A stretch of DNA of 64,000 nt from Malurus cyaneus samueli (Eukaryota > Chordata > Aves > Passeriformes > Maluridae). The stretch lies in contig CM019236.1 of NCBI GenBank assembly GCA_009741485.1, forward strand, positions 62,539,234-62,603,233, written 5' to 3'. Positions 28,401 to 39,074 of the stretch are shown here, piece by piece. Numbering within the stretch: position 1 is the stretch's first letter; every line of letters starts with the position of its first letter. Position numbers and translations under genes: made by a program. The notes beneath the pieces were generated by a model, which worked only from the letters and a program-made list of their open reading frames with translations, made no database searches and was not told where the DNA came from.

Positions 28401-31400
28401 TGTTGTCCTTGGAGGGGTATGTGGCGACAGCAACTGGGTGCTGATTTGGTGTGGAGAATTCTGCCTGCTGTTTATATTTTGTGTGCCCTCTTGCTGAAGG
28501 CTCATGGAAAGGGAATTGTGATTGAGAGCCTGTCATTCAAGAAATGACTTCTCAGTTGAAATGAGGCTATGAAGTTTAATGCATTTTCTTAGAAAACAAA
28601 CCTTAAAATTGAAGTCAATTGTGTATGACATTTTTATTATGATTTCTGTGCAGAGTCTGTGCTGCTAAAAGTTACTTGAAAAGCAACATGTCAGTAGATG
28701 GTTTTCACAGCTCAGTCTTTGTTGGTATTTATAGGAGGAGCCCAGATGTACAAGCAAAAGAAGAACTATGGAAACATATTCAGTAAGTACGGTACTTTTA
28801 GGGTCTGAGAGATGCTTGGCTTGTCTTCAGTGTAGTTATTCGAATCCCCTCCACAGTGGCATCACATGGACTTAGTCACAGTAAATTATGTGTGTGTTAA
28901 TGACCTGCTGTGTGTAGAAGATCCTGCAGGTCACAGAGTGCGCTGAAGAAACATGACCACTGTCTGTAAATGAGTTATTAAAGAGTCATACATCATTTTA
29001 GAGATTTACTCCTTTGTGGCTTCTGCAATGCCTTTGTTTGCAATACTAACACTGTTAGGATCACACCCCACTGCCCCTTAGTAAGACATTTAACAATTCC
29101 AAAGCATATTCACTGTTTAGCACATATAATGTTCGTTATATTGGGAAGCAACAAGATCAGATTTGCAGGGAGGTGAGAGGAAGGTAGAACAGGATGGGAC
29201 ATGCAGTTGAAGCAATCTAGGTGAACAAAAGAAGTTTCCTATTTTGATGTCAATATAGCTTCAGGGCTGACAACAGCTTGTTTTAGTAAATCTTTTCAGC
29301 TGGATATTAAAAAAAAAAAAAGGAACTTTTTGAACTTCCACTTACTGTTATATTTTTTACTTCTCCTAATCCTTTATAGGAAGGAGCTTGTGGATCCATC
29401 TGGCCTATCTGAGGAGCAGTTGAAAGAAATTCCGTACACTAAAGTAGAGTGAGTTTATGTCAGAATTTTTCTTTGTGTATATTAAAACCCCACTTTTCTT
29501 ACTTTATCGTGAACTCTGTCCTACTGAAACAGGAATGGGTTTACACATAATCTCTAAATTCTTGTCTATTTCAAATATCATCTAGGATGGGTCATGTGAG
29601 GATACTTAATAATCTTAAAATCTAAATTTTTCCTTTTCAAAATATGCAAAGTAAAAATTCATCTCATCTCTCCCTATCTCTTCCACACATTTGTGAACCT
29701 GTCTATATGTTCTGCATGTCTCCCTATAGCAGCCATGAATCTTTTTTATATTATAAACTACAGAACCAAGGAGAAGTGAATGCAAACAAGAAAATCCTTT
29801 TTTTCTTAGCCTTTTGCTTTGTTTTAAGTATTCTGATCATCCAAGGCGCTCTTTGACCTTTGCAATCCCTTCCTTGGCTTGTCATGGGCAGCTGCCAGGG
29901 CAAAGGTTTTTCTTTAAGACCCAACATCTATTTCACTGTGATAATTGCCCATTTGGGATTCCCGTGTCAGTGCAAGCAGCAGAATGTGGCACAAATGGGA
30001 TCTTGGGTTGCATTATAATGTGCTTCTACAACACCACTAGGCAGACAAGGCTGATACTAAGGATGTGTAAATTAAGGCATTCTTTATTAAAGTTTCATTC
30101 TCACATGGGCATGCCAGTTTGTGACCTTTGCTCTCTTAAAGCATTGAATTCCAAATACAGGCTGTTAAAAATAAAAGCATCAGCCCTTTAAACTCAGCCA
30201 GTGCAAGAAGCCATCTGTCATAATTTAGTTAGAAAATAGACCTCTCAGTCTGCATTTGAATTTATGTTTTTTGCTGAAGATGTGGTTTACCAGCCCAGTG
30301 TTGGGAATTTTGTGTCTCCCTTAGGACTCAAGGCGACCCCATCCGCATCCGGCACTCACATTCCCCTCGCAGCTACCGGCAGTACCGGCGCTCCCAGTGC
30401 TCCGATGGCGAGAGATCTGTCCTGTCTGAAGTGAAGTATGTGAACCTGGGTATTAGCACTGGACTAGCCTTGTGGAGCTCAAAAGCTGTTTCAAGATCAT
30501 GGTGATGAGAAGCAGCATAAACATGGCTCATTGGTGGCACAGAGTTCAGGCAAACTCCTAAATAGAGTATCTTCAGAGCTAAAAATGAGTGAAACAACTC
30601 CAAAAACAATTATGGTCTGTTGTGGGCCATGGTGACCTTCTTGATCCAGTCGGAAGGAGGAAAAACTGAAAAGGCTGAAACAAACCTGTACTGCTCTTTA
30701 GTGGCAGGTCTGAAGTTGCCTAGGGGATGAGAATTCAGGAGCTGCTTTCCAGACACCTTCATACTTGAGAGAATTAAAATGTTATCTCTATTAACTCTGC
30801 AATTTGTTTCATGGAAATTCTAGTACAACCCTCTTCATCAGTGGGTGGATCAATGTTTCCTAGAAGCCTGAAGAGTACTTATGAATGGAAAAGTGACAGC
30901 CCATTCTCAGTTGCAGCAAGGCCTTAAACATGTGAAAAGCAGTTCTCACCTGGAAGGCTAGTTTTAGCTGGATAGCACCTTGAAGGAGGTGTGGCACAAC
31001 CATGATTTCAGGTGACACTTGTGTTTGTTGTGAGGGTGGTGAGGCCCTGGCACAGGTTGCCCCATGGCTGCCCTATCCCTGGAAGTGTTCAAGGCTGGTT
31101 GAATGGACTGGGATAGTGGAAGTTGTCCTTGCCAGTGGCAGGAGGCAGAAATTGGATGATTTTTAAGGTCCCTTCCAAACCAAACTAATCTGTGATTCAA
31201 TGATATTGACTCAATTTTGGCTGCTTCTGAAGACAAGGAGAAGACAGGGATGGTATGGGCTATGCCCTGAAGGTGCCCACTGAGGATCAGCGTGACAGCT
31301 TTCAGATGTCTAGATTCAGATGATAAAAGCCTTTCAGATCTATAGAGATGTCTGTTTCAGTTTCATTATTCTTCCTCTGCACAGTTATAGTTTACTTCAT

Positions 31401-32593
31401 TAAAGCAATTTGCATTTTGTGATATTGTAATTCCAGTGTCAAAACTGATCTGGTCCCTCCACTGCCTGTCACACGATCTTCAGATGGGAAAGGTCCCAGT
31501 GTCCAGTTGCCTCAACAGGTAAGTGATTGTACATCCTTTGCAATTTTCCTTTTTGCAGGAGGGAGAAATGGAGCGCTGTGCTTTATTTAAGATGATCTTT
31601 GTTCTCCAGTGAAACGTAAAGATGAGATTATTTTCAGCATCAGTGTGAATTTTTGTATTTTACTTACATTTTGTATTTCAAAATACATACAATTCTGTAA
31701 CACATGCCCCTATGAACACTTTCTGCTTCTGTTGCTAGAGAACTCTTTCCCAGTTTGATGCATCCTTAAGATGCATCCCTGCTCCTCACAGAAGGAAAAC
31801 TGACTTTTACAACTTCTTGCAGGTGTGCTTGTGACACTGTAGTCATCACATCGATTGTTCACCTCCCAAATACTTCATATTTTTTCCCCAAATACTTCAT
31901 ATTTTTTAGGCTATTGGCATCTAAAAAGGACAGAACTTCTCTTTTCTTAATCTGACTTAGTCACTGTCTTTCATTTTATATTACACTACCATAGCTCTCA
32001 ATTTTGATAGTTTTATTGAACTTAAATCGTGAGAATCAGATTCTATTCAAAAGCATACAAAAGGAGAAGCAAAACATGGGAGTGAGAATTCCAGGTACTT
32101 ACCTTGCCATACAATTATTGTTAAAATGTTCAGTGTCTACAAACACCTTCTTTTCCCTCTGCCCCAGGCTCCCTTGTAACAGTGGCCATTAATTCCTTGT
32201 GAGTGTTTGCTTCCAGTATTTTCCTAATCAAATAATTAATTGTGGCATTTCCTGAATAAGCAATAGCACAAAGGGGCAGCAGCTGGCAGGAGGCAAGAAT
32301 GGAAAAAATGTTCAAATAAAGGTATACACTTTAATATTCCTGGTGTGGTGTATATATGTATATGTAAGTTGCTATGCCCATGGCTGAAGGCTTTCATAGC
32401 AACAATTAGCAAAATACTGTTTAAATTCTGCTGTATCTTTTCATTAATATGTTTAATTTGTTCTCTTCAGAGACAGAATGGATCTAAAGACAGCCTAACA
32501 GGAGAAACATCTTTGCTATCCACTAACAATGGGAAACCCACCACTAAAGTCATAAAAACTGTACAGGTGTCACGCTTCAGGGTGGAGGCTTGA
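1322..32593 (+). CDS. 3' portion of a multi-exon gene encoding an Arg/Ser-rich C-terminal tail (12 exons, 356 residues seen)
   Basis: Twelve exons can be joined with GT-AG borders and no phase conflict: 1322-1434, 7478-7559, 11570-11653, 13744-13857, 16219-16266, 19095-19172, 23505-23624, 28735-28782, 29380-29448, 30325-30435, 31437-31518 and 32471-32593. The reading frame is open from the first base to a TGA at 32591. The 356 residues are hydrophilic, with no membrane segment, signal peptide or catalytic motif. Arg-Ser clusters lie in the middle (exons 4-8 and 10), an acidic-amphipathic stretch with [10 protein letters not shown] lies in exon 9, and the protein ends SRFRVEA. This looks like a disordered cytoplasmic or scaffold tail. 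The N-terminal part lies upstream of the window. I do not recognise the family securely. The tail of TMC3 is a weak guess, because that protein (about 1,100 residues from memory) has a long C-terminal tail. The exon chain is well supported; the identity is not. Confidence 0.85.
1435..7477. other. Large intron, no gene seen
   Basis: Apart from a 21-T homopolymer (4014-4034) I see only unique AT-rich sequence. Short open frames here lack splice context or coding composition. An extra exon in compatible phase cannot be excluded. Confidence 0.6.
4014..4034. repeat. T21 homopolymer
   Basis: Run of 21 T in the intron between exons 1 and 2; no retroposon body with target duplication is visible next to it. 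Confidence 0.9.
7478..7559 (+). CDS. Coding exon 2 of the tail
   Basis: A strong acceptor (TTTTTTTCAG) precedes it and the donor is AAAAAG|GTATCT. Joined to the leftover G of exon 1 it reads [20 protein letters not shown] and on to APSPVK, ending with two bases (AG). It is a short acidic and Ser/Thr stretch with no recognisable domain. Confidence 0.85.
7560..11569. other. Intron with simple repeats
   Basis: Holds a C13 run followed by an A-rich tract (9045-9096), a T18 run (9623-9640) and a C11 run (10441-10451), otherwise unique sequence. The T-rich block at 11299-11340 resembles a degenerate poly-T rather than a functional splice tract. Confidence 0.6.
9041..9096. repeat. C-run followed by A-rich low-complexity tract
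   Basis: Thirteen C directly followed by a purine tract of A runs broken by G. Intronic, with no known function. Confidence 0.9.
11570..11653 (+). CDS. Coding exon 3 of the tail
   Basis: The acceptor is TTTAAATAG and the donor GAG|GTAAGG. The 84-bp exon begins and ends in the same phase and reads [20 protein letters not shown] then PWEENGPQ. It is Lys/Asn-rich and highly charged. It is the first of eight consecutive exons whose length is a multiple of three. Confidence 0.87.
13744..13857 (+). CDS. Coding exon 4 of the tail
   Basis: The acceptor is TTTTAAACTTAG and the donor GAGGAG|GTAAGA. The 114-bp symmetric exon reads [20 protein letters not shown] then [18 protein letters not shown]. The third positions of CGG, CGA and CCG codons are CpG-bearing, unlike the surrounding intron, which supports selection on coding sequence. 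Confidence 0.87.
13858..16218. other. Intron carrying the solo LTR
   Basis: Outside the LTR the intron holds no recognised gene or repeat. The long plus-strand open frame inside 15299-15676 is mostly LTR sequence and has no coding support. Confidence 0.6.
14963..15494 (-). mobile_element. Solo LTR of an avian endogenous retrovirus
   Basis: The 532-bp element begins TGTCGTGACTTAACCCC and ends CCAGCACA, so it has the TG...CA termini of a retroviral LTR. The body matches the avian LTR type that in sense orientation starts TGTGCTGG and ends with a GGGTTAA...CACGACA block, so this copy lies on the minus strand, antisense to the host gene. It is flanked by GGTTT (14958-14962) and GGCTT (15495-15499), a 5-bp target duplication with one mismatch. 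No internal retroviral sequence adjoins it, so it is a solo LTR left by recombination. The TATA-like region is degenerate (TGTAAAAAG in sense), so it is probably old and inactive. The family assignment is from memory; I do not assert a formal name. Confidence 0.85.
16219..16266 (+). CDS. Coding exon 5 of the tail (48 bp)
   Basis: A small symmetric exon between TGTCACAG and GTAAAT. It encodes [16 protein letters not shown] and hands over AG to the next exon. It has the same layout as exon 6: a basic start, a Ser-acidic core and a basic end. Confidence 0.85.
16267..19094. other. Intron, nothing recognised
   Basis: Unique AT-rich sequence. Around 17657-17725 a short motif of the form GATATTTA-GT/CAG is repeated imperfectly three times; nothing else stands out. 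Confidence 0.55.
19095..19172 (+). CDS. Coding exon 6 of the tail
   Basis: The acceptor is TTGCCCAG and the donor AACAG|GTAATA. The 78-bp symmetric exon reads [20 protein letters not shown] then HRKKRN. It opens with an RS repeat, has a Ser/Glu core that is a plausible acidophilic-kinase target, and closes with a basic cluster that could act as a nuclear-localisation or membrane-contact patch. These roles are inference from composition only. Confidence 0.9.
19173..23504. other. Intron with CR1 fragment and poly-T
   Basis: Contains a T15 run at 21012-21026 and a CR1 remnant at 21484-21639. The remainder is unique AT-rich DNA without exon-like signals in the required phase. Confidence 0.55.
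21484..21639 (-). mobile_element. CR1 LINE fragment (3' region)
   Basis: On the plus strand the block reads CATCTGGTCCAACACTGGTC ... CAGGACCAGTCTCATGCAGC ... ACCTCTCTGGGCAACCTGTG, which is the reverse complement of the conserved CR1 3' portion. It is truncated on both sides and diverged, as expected for an old 5'-truncated insertion. Confidence 0.8.
23505..23624 (+). CDS. Coding exon 7 of the tail
   Basis: The acceptor is TTTCTTTTGCAG and the donor CGATC|GTATGT. The 120-bp symmetric exon reads [20 protein letters not shown] then [20 protein letters not shown]. The segment around [14 protein letters not shown] has a well-ordered amphipathic character and is probably the most conserved part of the tail. 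It ends in an RS run that continues in exon 8. Confidence 0.92.
23625..28734. other. Intron, nothing recognised
   Basis: Five kilobases of unique AT-rich sequence with short A runs (for example near 25795-25820) and no transposon I recognise. Open frames are short and lack splice context. Confidence 0.55.
28735..28782 (+). CDS. Coding exon 8 of the tail (48 bp)
   Basis: The acceptor is TTTATAG and the donor CA|GTAAGT. The exon reads [16 protein letters not shown] and completes the RSRSRSP run from exon 7, then begins a helix-forming stretch that continues in exon 9. Its length is a multiple of three. Confidence 0.88.
29380..29448 (+). CDS. Coding exon 9 of the tail
   Basis: The acceptor is TCCTTTATAG and the donor GA|GTGAGT. 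The 69-bp symmetric exon reads [20 protein letters not shown] then TKV. Together with exon 8 it gives [19 protein letters not shown], a predicted helix-turn-helix-like charged segment and the least disordered part of the tail. Confidence 0.92.
30325..30435 (+). CDS. Coding exon 10 of the tail
   Basis: The acceptor is TCTCCCTTAG and the donor GTGAA|GTATGT. The 111-bp exon is visibly GC- and CpG-rich compared with its introns. It reads [20 protein letters not shown] then [17 protein letters not shown], a mix of Arg, Ser and Tyr with possible phosphorylation sites. It is the last exon of the symmetric series. Confidence 0.92.
31030..31204 (+). mobile_element. CR1 LINE 3' end fragment
   Basis: The sequence runs GTGAGGGTGGTGAGGCCCTG, then GCACAGGTTGCCC, CCCTGGAAGTGTTCAAGGC and TTTAAGGTCCCTTCCAAACC. 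It ends in TGATTCAATGAT, a degenerate form of the ATTCTATG terminal repeat of CR1. It is a sense, 5'-truncated copy in the intron before exon 11. Confidence 0.85.
31437..31518 (+). CDS. Coding exon 11 of the tail
   Basis: The acceptor is GTAATTCCAG and the donor CAACAG|GTAAGT. The exon reads [20 protein letters not shown] then PSVQLPQQ. The VPPLPVTR core is a short proline motif of the kind bound by SH3 or WW domains (inference). It ends in phase 0. Confidence 0.9.
31865..31907. repeat. 22-bp tandem duplication
   Basis: CCCAAATACTTCATATTTTT followed by one more T occurs twice in a row, separated by a single C. It lies in the intron between exons 11 and 12. Identical copies suggest a recent slippage or end-joining duplication. 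Confidence 0.9.
32471..32593 (+). CDS. Terminal coding exon 12 with stop codon
   Basis: The acceptor TGTTCTCTTCAG is followed by 40 codons and TGA. It reads [20 protein letters not shown] then [20 protein letters not shown]. The C-terminal residues do not match a classical PDZ-binding motif. No downstream in-frame extension exists; several further stops follow at once. Confidence 0.9.
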   Translation, partial: RQNGSKDSLTGETSLLSTNNGKPTTKVIKTVQVSRFRVEA

Positions 32594-33458
32594 CTGATAA
32601 TTGAAGATGGTGAATGGATTTTGGTCTTTGGAAAGTGAGAATTTGTTTATGTTGTAAGAGAAGGAACTGAAGCTGACATGGGAGTCATTTATTCATGACA
32701 CCAGGAAGTGCAGCCTGCATGCTGGAAAGACCAAGCAATGCTTTTATCACCCTTCTAGTGGTGTGACTGACTGGGGACAAGCTGCCTGATAGACAACCAA
32801 AAAGAAAAGTCTTGGCAAAACTGAAAGATCAGCAGCTACATTTCCAAAAAATGAACAACAACAAGAAAAAAAAAATTGCTGCAACAAAACAGGCTTTGTG
32901 GTCTGCTCTGTAACTGAATAGCCTTGTTCCAAAAAGTGACTGTTAACTGACATGATCAGGATCAGATGCTTCAAGAAAGTAAAACAGTCATATTTTTGGT
33001 CAATTGTGCAATACAGTGTGATATGGGGAAATAATCTTCACAATTTTATATGGGGATCAACTTATGTCCTGAGATACAAGGGCAGATAGCTCTTACAAGT
33101 TTTGTTTTAGCCCAGCACAATAACAAATGCTCATGTTGTTAACACACATTTTGACTCAACTCATTTCAGCTCAAGAACAATAGACTCTGTAACACACTGC
33201 AGCAGTGCATTCCGGGGGTGATACAGTCTTGCTTTCCTTTGGGCAGGCTTTAAGTGTTCTAAATGCTGAATGTCCTTTTGTGTAGAGGGACTACTTAAAC
33301 AAACATTCCATACCATAGAAATAAATTGGAAAATTTATAGTAAAGCATACTGGAAACTGGGGAATATAAAGTGACCCACCATATTAAGACTGCTTAGCAA
33401 GGCATTTCAGTGCTGGTTAAATAACTTGTGAGTAGCATTTAGACAGCTAGCAATAGCT

Positions 33459-33460
<2 letters not shown>
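32594..33460 (+). other. 3' untranslated region and flank of the tail-encoding gene
   Basis: No further coding exon. One AATAAA at 33320. The stretch ends at the T-tract where the inverted repeat begins, so the true downstream context of the gene is uncertain. Confidence 0.5.
33320..33325 (+). terminator. Possible polyadenylation signal of the tail-encoding gene
   Basis: An AATAAA lies 727 bp after the stop codon at 32593. The downstream sequence is only weakly GT-rich, so other signals could be used. The region from 32594 to this point contains no other gene-like signal and reads as a 3' untranslated region. Confidence 0.35.
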
Positions 33461-33492
<32 letters not shown>

Positions 33493-33504
33493 TCTTTTTT
33501 TTTT
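33461..33504. repeat. 44-nt T-rich tract at the left border of the inverted repeat
   Basis: Forty-two T and two C. The matching position on the right border (51171-51185) is only 15 A. This low-complexity tract marks where the left flank meets repeat copy A and is a likely place for a false join. Confidence 0.9.
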
Positions 33505-36500
33505 AACTAGATTAGCAAAATCTGCCTTAATCTCTTTTCAATATAAATAATCTACACTTTTCTCTGAGGCCATTCTGTCTGTGTTAAATTAACAAAGGCA
33601 GTATTTCAGGTATGATAACTATAATTTTTTTTATTGTTCTGGTAGGAATACTAAGTTTTAATGATGCTGCACATTGAGTGGGTTATCTCCTTATACATAT
33701 CTGAAGTGATGCCTGGTTCTTCTCTTGTCCTATCACTTCATACAAATATCTGAAAATCATTTTTCTGCTTCCCATTTGTCCACAGTCAGCAAATGGATGA
33801 GCCTTCGGGTGTTGCTGTCTTACTATGGAGCTTAGCAAAGTCCTTTATGTTATGAAAGCAATTTTTGTCAAGTGTAATTGTCAACTCAATATTAAATTTA
33901 TCAAAGAGCATTGTAAACAGCTGTAGAACCCACGTGCCTTTCCCACATCTGTCCCTCCCACACTCAACCCCAATCCAACAAGATTTGCAGCGATCCTGTG
34001 TCTTTCACTCTGAGCAACACTAGGGACCTGCAGCCTAGTCAGAAAAGCAACACTGCTTGAGAACTGGAGTTAGCATAAAGTGTCTAAATTACTTATACAG
34101 GCATGGGATTGCTAACACACATTTTAAGGCTAAACTGGTAAGTGAAATGCTACACAAAGTGTTTGATTTTCCACATTTTCTTCATTGTTTCATGATCTGA
34201 GGTAGTCAGGTGTGTGTTACCAGCCAGGGTGGCAGCCATGCAGTTTGTGTGTTCCTATCACCATATGGATTGTTCTGCAGGTTGGGAAATGCTGCATCCT
34301 GCCAGGGAAGGCAGATTCACTTGACACTTTTCTTTGGTCATTTACTTGGGACAGGTCTGCTTCTACAGTGTCAGTGAGCAAATCTAAGGGAAGGAGAGAG
34401 TTAGAACTGTTCTGCAGTAAAATTTCTGTTTTTATTGAGGTTTTTCAGAATTTTTTGAATGTACTGTGGATTTAATTCTAGGACATTGTTGGCCTTGGTT
34501 GAAAGTATTTGATATGTTTTGTAAGTTTGTGAAATGGTTTCATGTCATTGCTCCAACTTAAGGGGACTCTTTAAGATGTGTTTATGACCTTGTGTAGTAT
34601 TGTTGCAAACAACAGTTAAAAAACCCCTAACTAAACAAAAAGAAAAACCAAAAAACAAAAGTCCAAACCCAAACCACAAAAAAACCCCTGACCAGCCCTT
34701 AGAAAAAACATCACTGTGGCAAAATGTTTTGAGAGCATCACAATCTTCTTGAAGACTACTGAAATATGACAAAGCTATGTAAGAACTGGCCACTGCTAGA
34801 GTGTCTGCAATGAAAACCACTCCCTGTTTATTTGAGGTATTCCAGCTTGAAAAATCACACAGCTACATTGCTTGTAGCTTGCTGCTTTCTAAATCATTAT
34901 CTTTAGTCTGCTATCCTTACCCAGGCACAGGGAAGCAGCACACATCTACTACTGCAGGAGGATTTGTGTTGTTACTATTTGAGAATTATCTGTGCGTAGT
35001 GTTCCAATCTTGCCAATCTTTAAATATTCATCAAGACGAAGGTTTACATCCTTCTTCATGTTTCCCATATGTTGTCATCTTCTTGTGAACTTTCCTGTGT
35101 TATTGCAGGATGCCATCAGCCAAGTGTGTGGCATTTTACTGCACTACATCAGAAAATAGGCTTCTGTCTAGTCTAATAGTGAAAGGTTTCAATTCTCAAG
35201 TCACTGGAGCATTGTTTCACCATCAAGCCAACTTTTTTGCATTTAAATGAGAAGTTTACAGAGAGAACCCTGGATTTGAGTTGGTGGTCTTCTCTCTGGT
35301 GAGACTCTCTGGTGGAAGCAGGTTTTTAGCAAGTCTGATATTAGCCTGGGCCACTACAATATAGTTTTTGTATCCACAAAAGAAAGATTAAAGATATAAT
35401 GCCTCTATTACACATTTTCTGTGCCAAAATAAGGTGGAACTTACAACAAGGACATCCCTGTCAACTAATAGTACAGAAAAGGAAATTTCTTCCGTATATG
35501 TGATCCTCCTTTCCCTTCAAGTTTATTTTCCTCGATCATTTGAGGAAAATCACCTTTTCTTCTATCTTTTAATTTTTGTGAGAGACACACACAAGTTACC
35601 AATCACTGAGAGCACTTACTGTGTCACAGCTATGCTTTGTAGACCTAAACCAGCCCAACATGTCTAAGTGACTGGCCCCTTACAGCTCTGAGCTGTATCT
35701 TGCCCTCTCTACAGTTGCTATTCTTCTCCAGCCCTCCTGGGGCATTCACTGCCTAGAGGCAGTTGCAATTTCAGACCTGGAGTCTGGATGGCAATCTAAA
35801 ATATTTTTGCATCCTGATGAGTCAGGTAAAAGACATGAGACGCATAACTGTGTCAGGGAAAGTTTACCCTGGGGTTGAATGCTGTATGGATCTGTACTCA
35901 CTTGGACAAAACACTGGTATTTGAGGCATTCTCATACTAGTTCTCCTAACTGATCTCCGGCCAACAATTTTAACTCTGTGCTTCTGCCTTTACCTCTTCT
36001 GAGACTTCAGTAAGTGCTAAGCATTGGTAATTTATAGAACTGTCACTAATGGGAACGACAACATAACCTTTTTTGAAATACGTATTTTATATAATATAGG
36101 GTTTGCCAACCATGGCACAAAAGCATTTTTGTATATCCTGTACTGGTTACTTTGCTTAGTTAGCTGGTTTCTTTCATGAGGAACCAGCCTTGACCTGCTG
36201 TTTTCTACACTGGACTTCGTAACAGTATCACTAACTCTGCAACTTGTTTTCCAATCAAGCTCATGATATTGATGATATTGATTGAAAAGTAATTTCCATT
36301 CAAGTTGCCAAATCCATTCCCTTTGGTCATCTTCAAGAAGGTAAATACTGAATAGTCAGCATGTTTTCTTTTGGGAAGATCTGTTTAATTCAAAACTCCC
36401 TAGAAAAGTGTTTGAAAACAACATATATGAACATAACAATGTGATCCATGTGTTTTGTGTACATTAAGTATTCATGAAGCAACTGTGTGCTTTATTTTAA

Positions 36501-37073
36501 ATTGAGTTTGATAGATGGCTGTGTCAATACTTGTGCCCAGGTTATTTAAAAATCAAGTAAAACTTGAATTTTTAGGGCATTCCATGGTTGCCTATGTGTC
36601 TTATTTACATTACACAAAGGAGCAAAGCCTTCAGAAACAGATTCATTTGACACCACCATCTGGTAGAAACAGGTGTAGTACCAATTAAAATCCACTTGAG
36701 GATACAGCTTCCCCAGATTAAGTATTTTATCTTGTAGTAGGAGGTTGTCAGTGTAAGCTTTGTATTTCCAGTGCACATCTGTACCAGTTTCCTTTCTCAC
36801 CAAAAAATCACCAGAGAGCAGCAGCAGATGATGTAAGCTGTCAAAGCAAACACACAGACACTGAGCCAGTGTGGCAGGCACTCTCTCCTTAACGTGTCTG
36901 ATTTTTCTCCTGTTTTTGTTCTCCAGAGTAAGAGTTGTGGGCTGACTTTGGCTGGACACCAGGTGCCCACCAAGCTGCTCCACACTCCCCTCCTTAATAG
37001 GATGGGGGAGGGGGAGAAAATTAGATGGAAAAAAATCCTACTGGGTCAATATAAAGGAGTTAATTAAAGCAGA

Positions 37074-37076
<3 letters not shown>

Positions 37077-37111
<35 letters not shown>
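37077..37111. repeat. Poly-A tract (35 A) inside copy A
   Basis: Uninterrupted run of 35 A, mirrored by 37 T at 47565-47601 in copy D. Its length difference fits homopolymer length error or slippage. It sits next to a purine-rich block and could be the tail of a retroposed sequence. Confidence 0.9.
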
Positions 37112-37116
<5 letters not shown>

Positions 37117-39074
37117 AACCTGAACTATTTATTTTCAACTTCCAATCAGCACATGATGCCCATCCAATTCCTGAGAAGTAGGGTTTCAGTACACATAGTA
37201 GTTATTCCAGAACATGAACAAAAGAATGAACCCTCCCTTCCTTATTCCTTTCTCTCCCATTTTTATTGTTGAGCATAATCTTATGGTCTGATATTTCTTT
37301 TCAAGGGTACAATTCAGTTAGCCAGTCACACAAAATAAAAGGCAGTCCTAATGTTTAACACTATACTTCACGTTTACCAGCATTATTATTTAAGAAATCT
37401 GTGACCCTTGCACCCACCTATTCCTCTCTCTATCCCACTTTTCCCCTGTACCATAAAACCTTTATTACACATTAAAGCTTGGGGTTCTACATTTTTTTCA
37501 GTTGAAAGCTAATTAACATTTTAGATACCCATCCAAATCTGGCTAAATTTAAAAAAGCTACTCCTGCTGTTCTTACACTTCCAAGAACAAATGCCTATGA
37601 GAAAAACTCCTCAACAGATGGTATCTTTAGGGAATGTAATCCCTAACAAAATCCCTAAACTTTCAAGTGCATCCAATAATTACATGCTGGATCACTAAAA
37701 ATTAATTAGTCTTGCCTAAACCTCCTATTCCTCTTGACAAACCAAAAACAACCTTACTCTTAGAATTTGTGTAAGTAGCATACTTATGTTAGTACTGAAA
37801 AAAATCAGACATTGCAAGATAAATCAATTTTATCAGAAGATCAAAGGCTAAAATTTTGTATGTTAAGTCCTCCTGAAAAAATAAGCAGCAATTCCAATTA
37901 TCAAGAGTATTGCACTCCAAGTCAAGTTGAAGTACCATATGATGTAGCTGGTCAAGGTGATAATAATAAAACAAGCTTGCTGTTCTCCATGTCAGAGAAA
38001 CACCTTTTCTGCTATTTTTAAACCCAGATTTGCTGTATTTCTATTTTTTAATTTTCTACTTTTGCTCACCACCATACAAATCGCAGCAACCCTATCTCTA
38101 AATGCTACAGGGGGCCATGGTTTAAGTCATCACATCCCAAACAGTTAGCAAATCCTAGGATTTGTTTCATAGAAAGGGGTGCATTGGTATCCCAACAGTT
38201 ACACAGAGGAAGTCAAATAGAAGCAACTCGTACTAAAGCTTGGGAAACAAAGAAATTCTGAGAACAGAAACATAAATCTTTATTTTTTATCTACACAAAC
38301 ATTACTAGGCATTGCCACAATGAAGTTAAATACACTTCATGTATTTACTTGTGTATTTACATTTACTACATGAAGGCTTAATGGTCCTAATTAATTTTAT
38401 AGTTTTTTGTTTCTTAGGGAGGAGTGTTGCACAGAAGCCATTCCTCTCAGCTGGTTCTAACAATTGTACTAGGGAAAAAAAGAAACAGAATGTGAGACTA
38501 GACACATGTAGCACACAACTCTTTTCAGGAACATCCCCTAAATCCCCAGGACTGATACAAAATTACAATGATCAGCTTCTCCTCATCCCTTGGGGAAAGA
38601 AGAAAAAGCGTAAAATGTGCAAATGTAGTTTTTAAAGACCTGGCGTGCAAGAGAGGCTCTTTGCCCACCTAAGCGAGAATTCAGATGGTAACCACAAACT
38701 GCCGGAAGTAATAACATTTTGTAGTACTAATCATGCATACAATATGACTGCATTATAAAACAGTCTGAGAATAGTAAGCCAATAATACACAGTATTTACT
38801 AATGTTAGATTGGCATCTGGGTTACTGGATACATTACTAGTAAGGGCTTGCACAAACATTTCTCTTTCCAGAGTTGAACAGGTTCACACAAAGAGTGCCC
38901 ACCCTACCCTTCAGCACTGCAAAAGTCCCCAGTGTTTGTGGTGTTAAATGATGAATTTCACGGGCTCATGTCTTACCAGCAGCAATGGTAAAGCATTCAG
39001 TTCATCTCTGTTGCTCAAGTAAATTTTCACATTGCATTGATGAAACTTTCTGATGTAGGTATTTTCAAGAGCAT

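Larger units (their letters stand above)
33461..39074 (+). repeat. Inverted-repeat copy A (full length, forward)
   Basis: A 5.6-kb sequence found four times, wholly or partly. Copy A pairs with D (45608-51185) in inverted orientation along its whole length. Spot checks show mostly identity, with single-base losses in A relative to D: AAGCTTGCTGTTC here against AAGCTTGCTTGTTC in D, and CGCAGCAACC against CGCAGCCAACC. The first 150 bases are clearly noisier than D. I recognise no host gene in it. Short open frames occur but are disrupted differently in each copy. Confidence 0.93.

Noticed and set aside
36546..36983. 145-codon minus-strand frame in copy A (and its partner in D)
   Set aside because: The longest open frame in the window, but it is broken by indels between copies, lacks splice or promoter context and has no recognisable domain.
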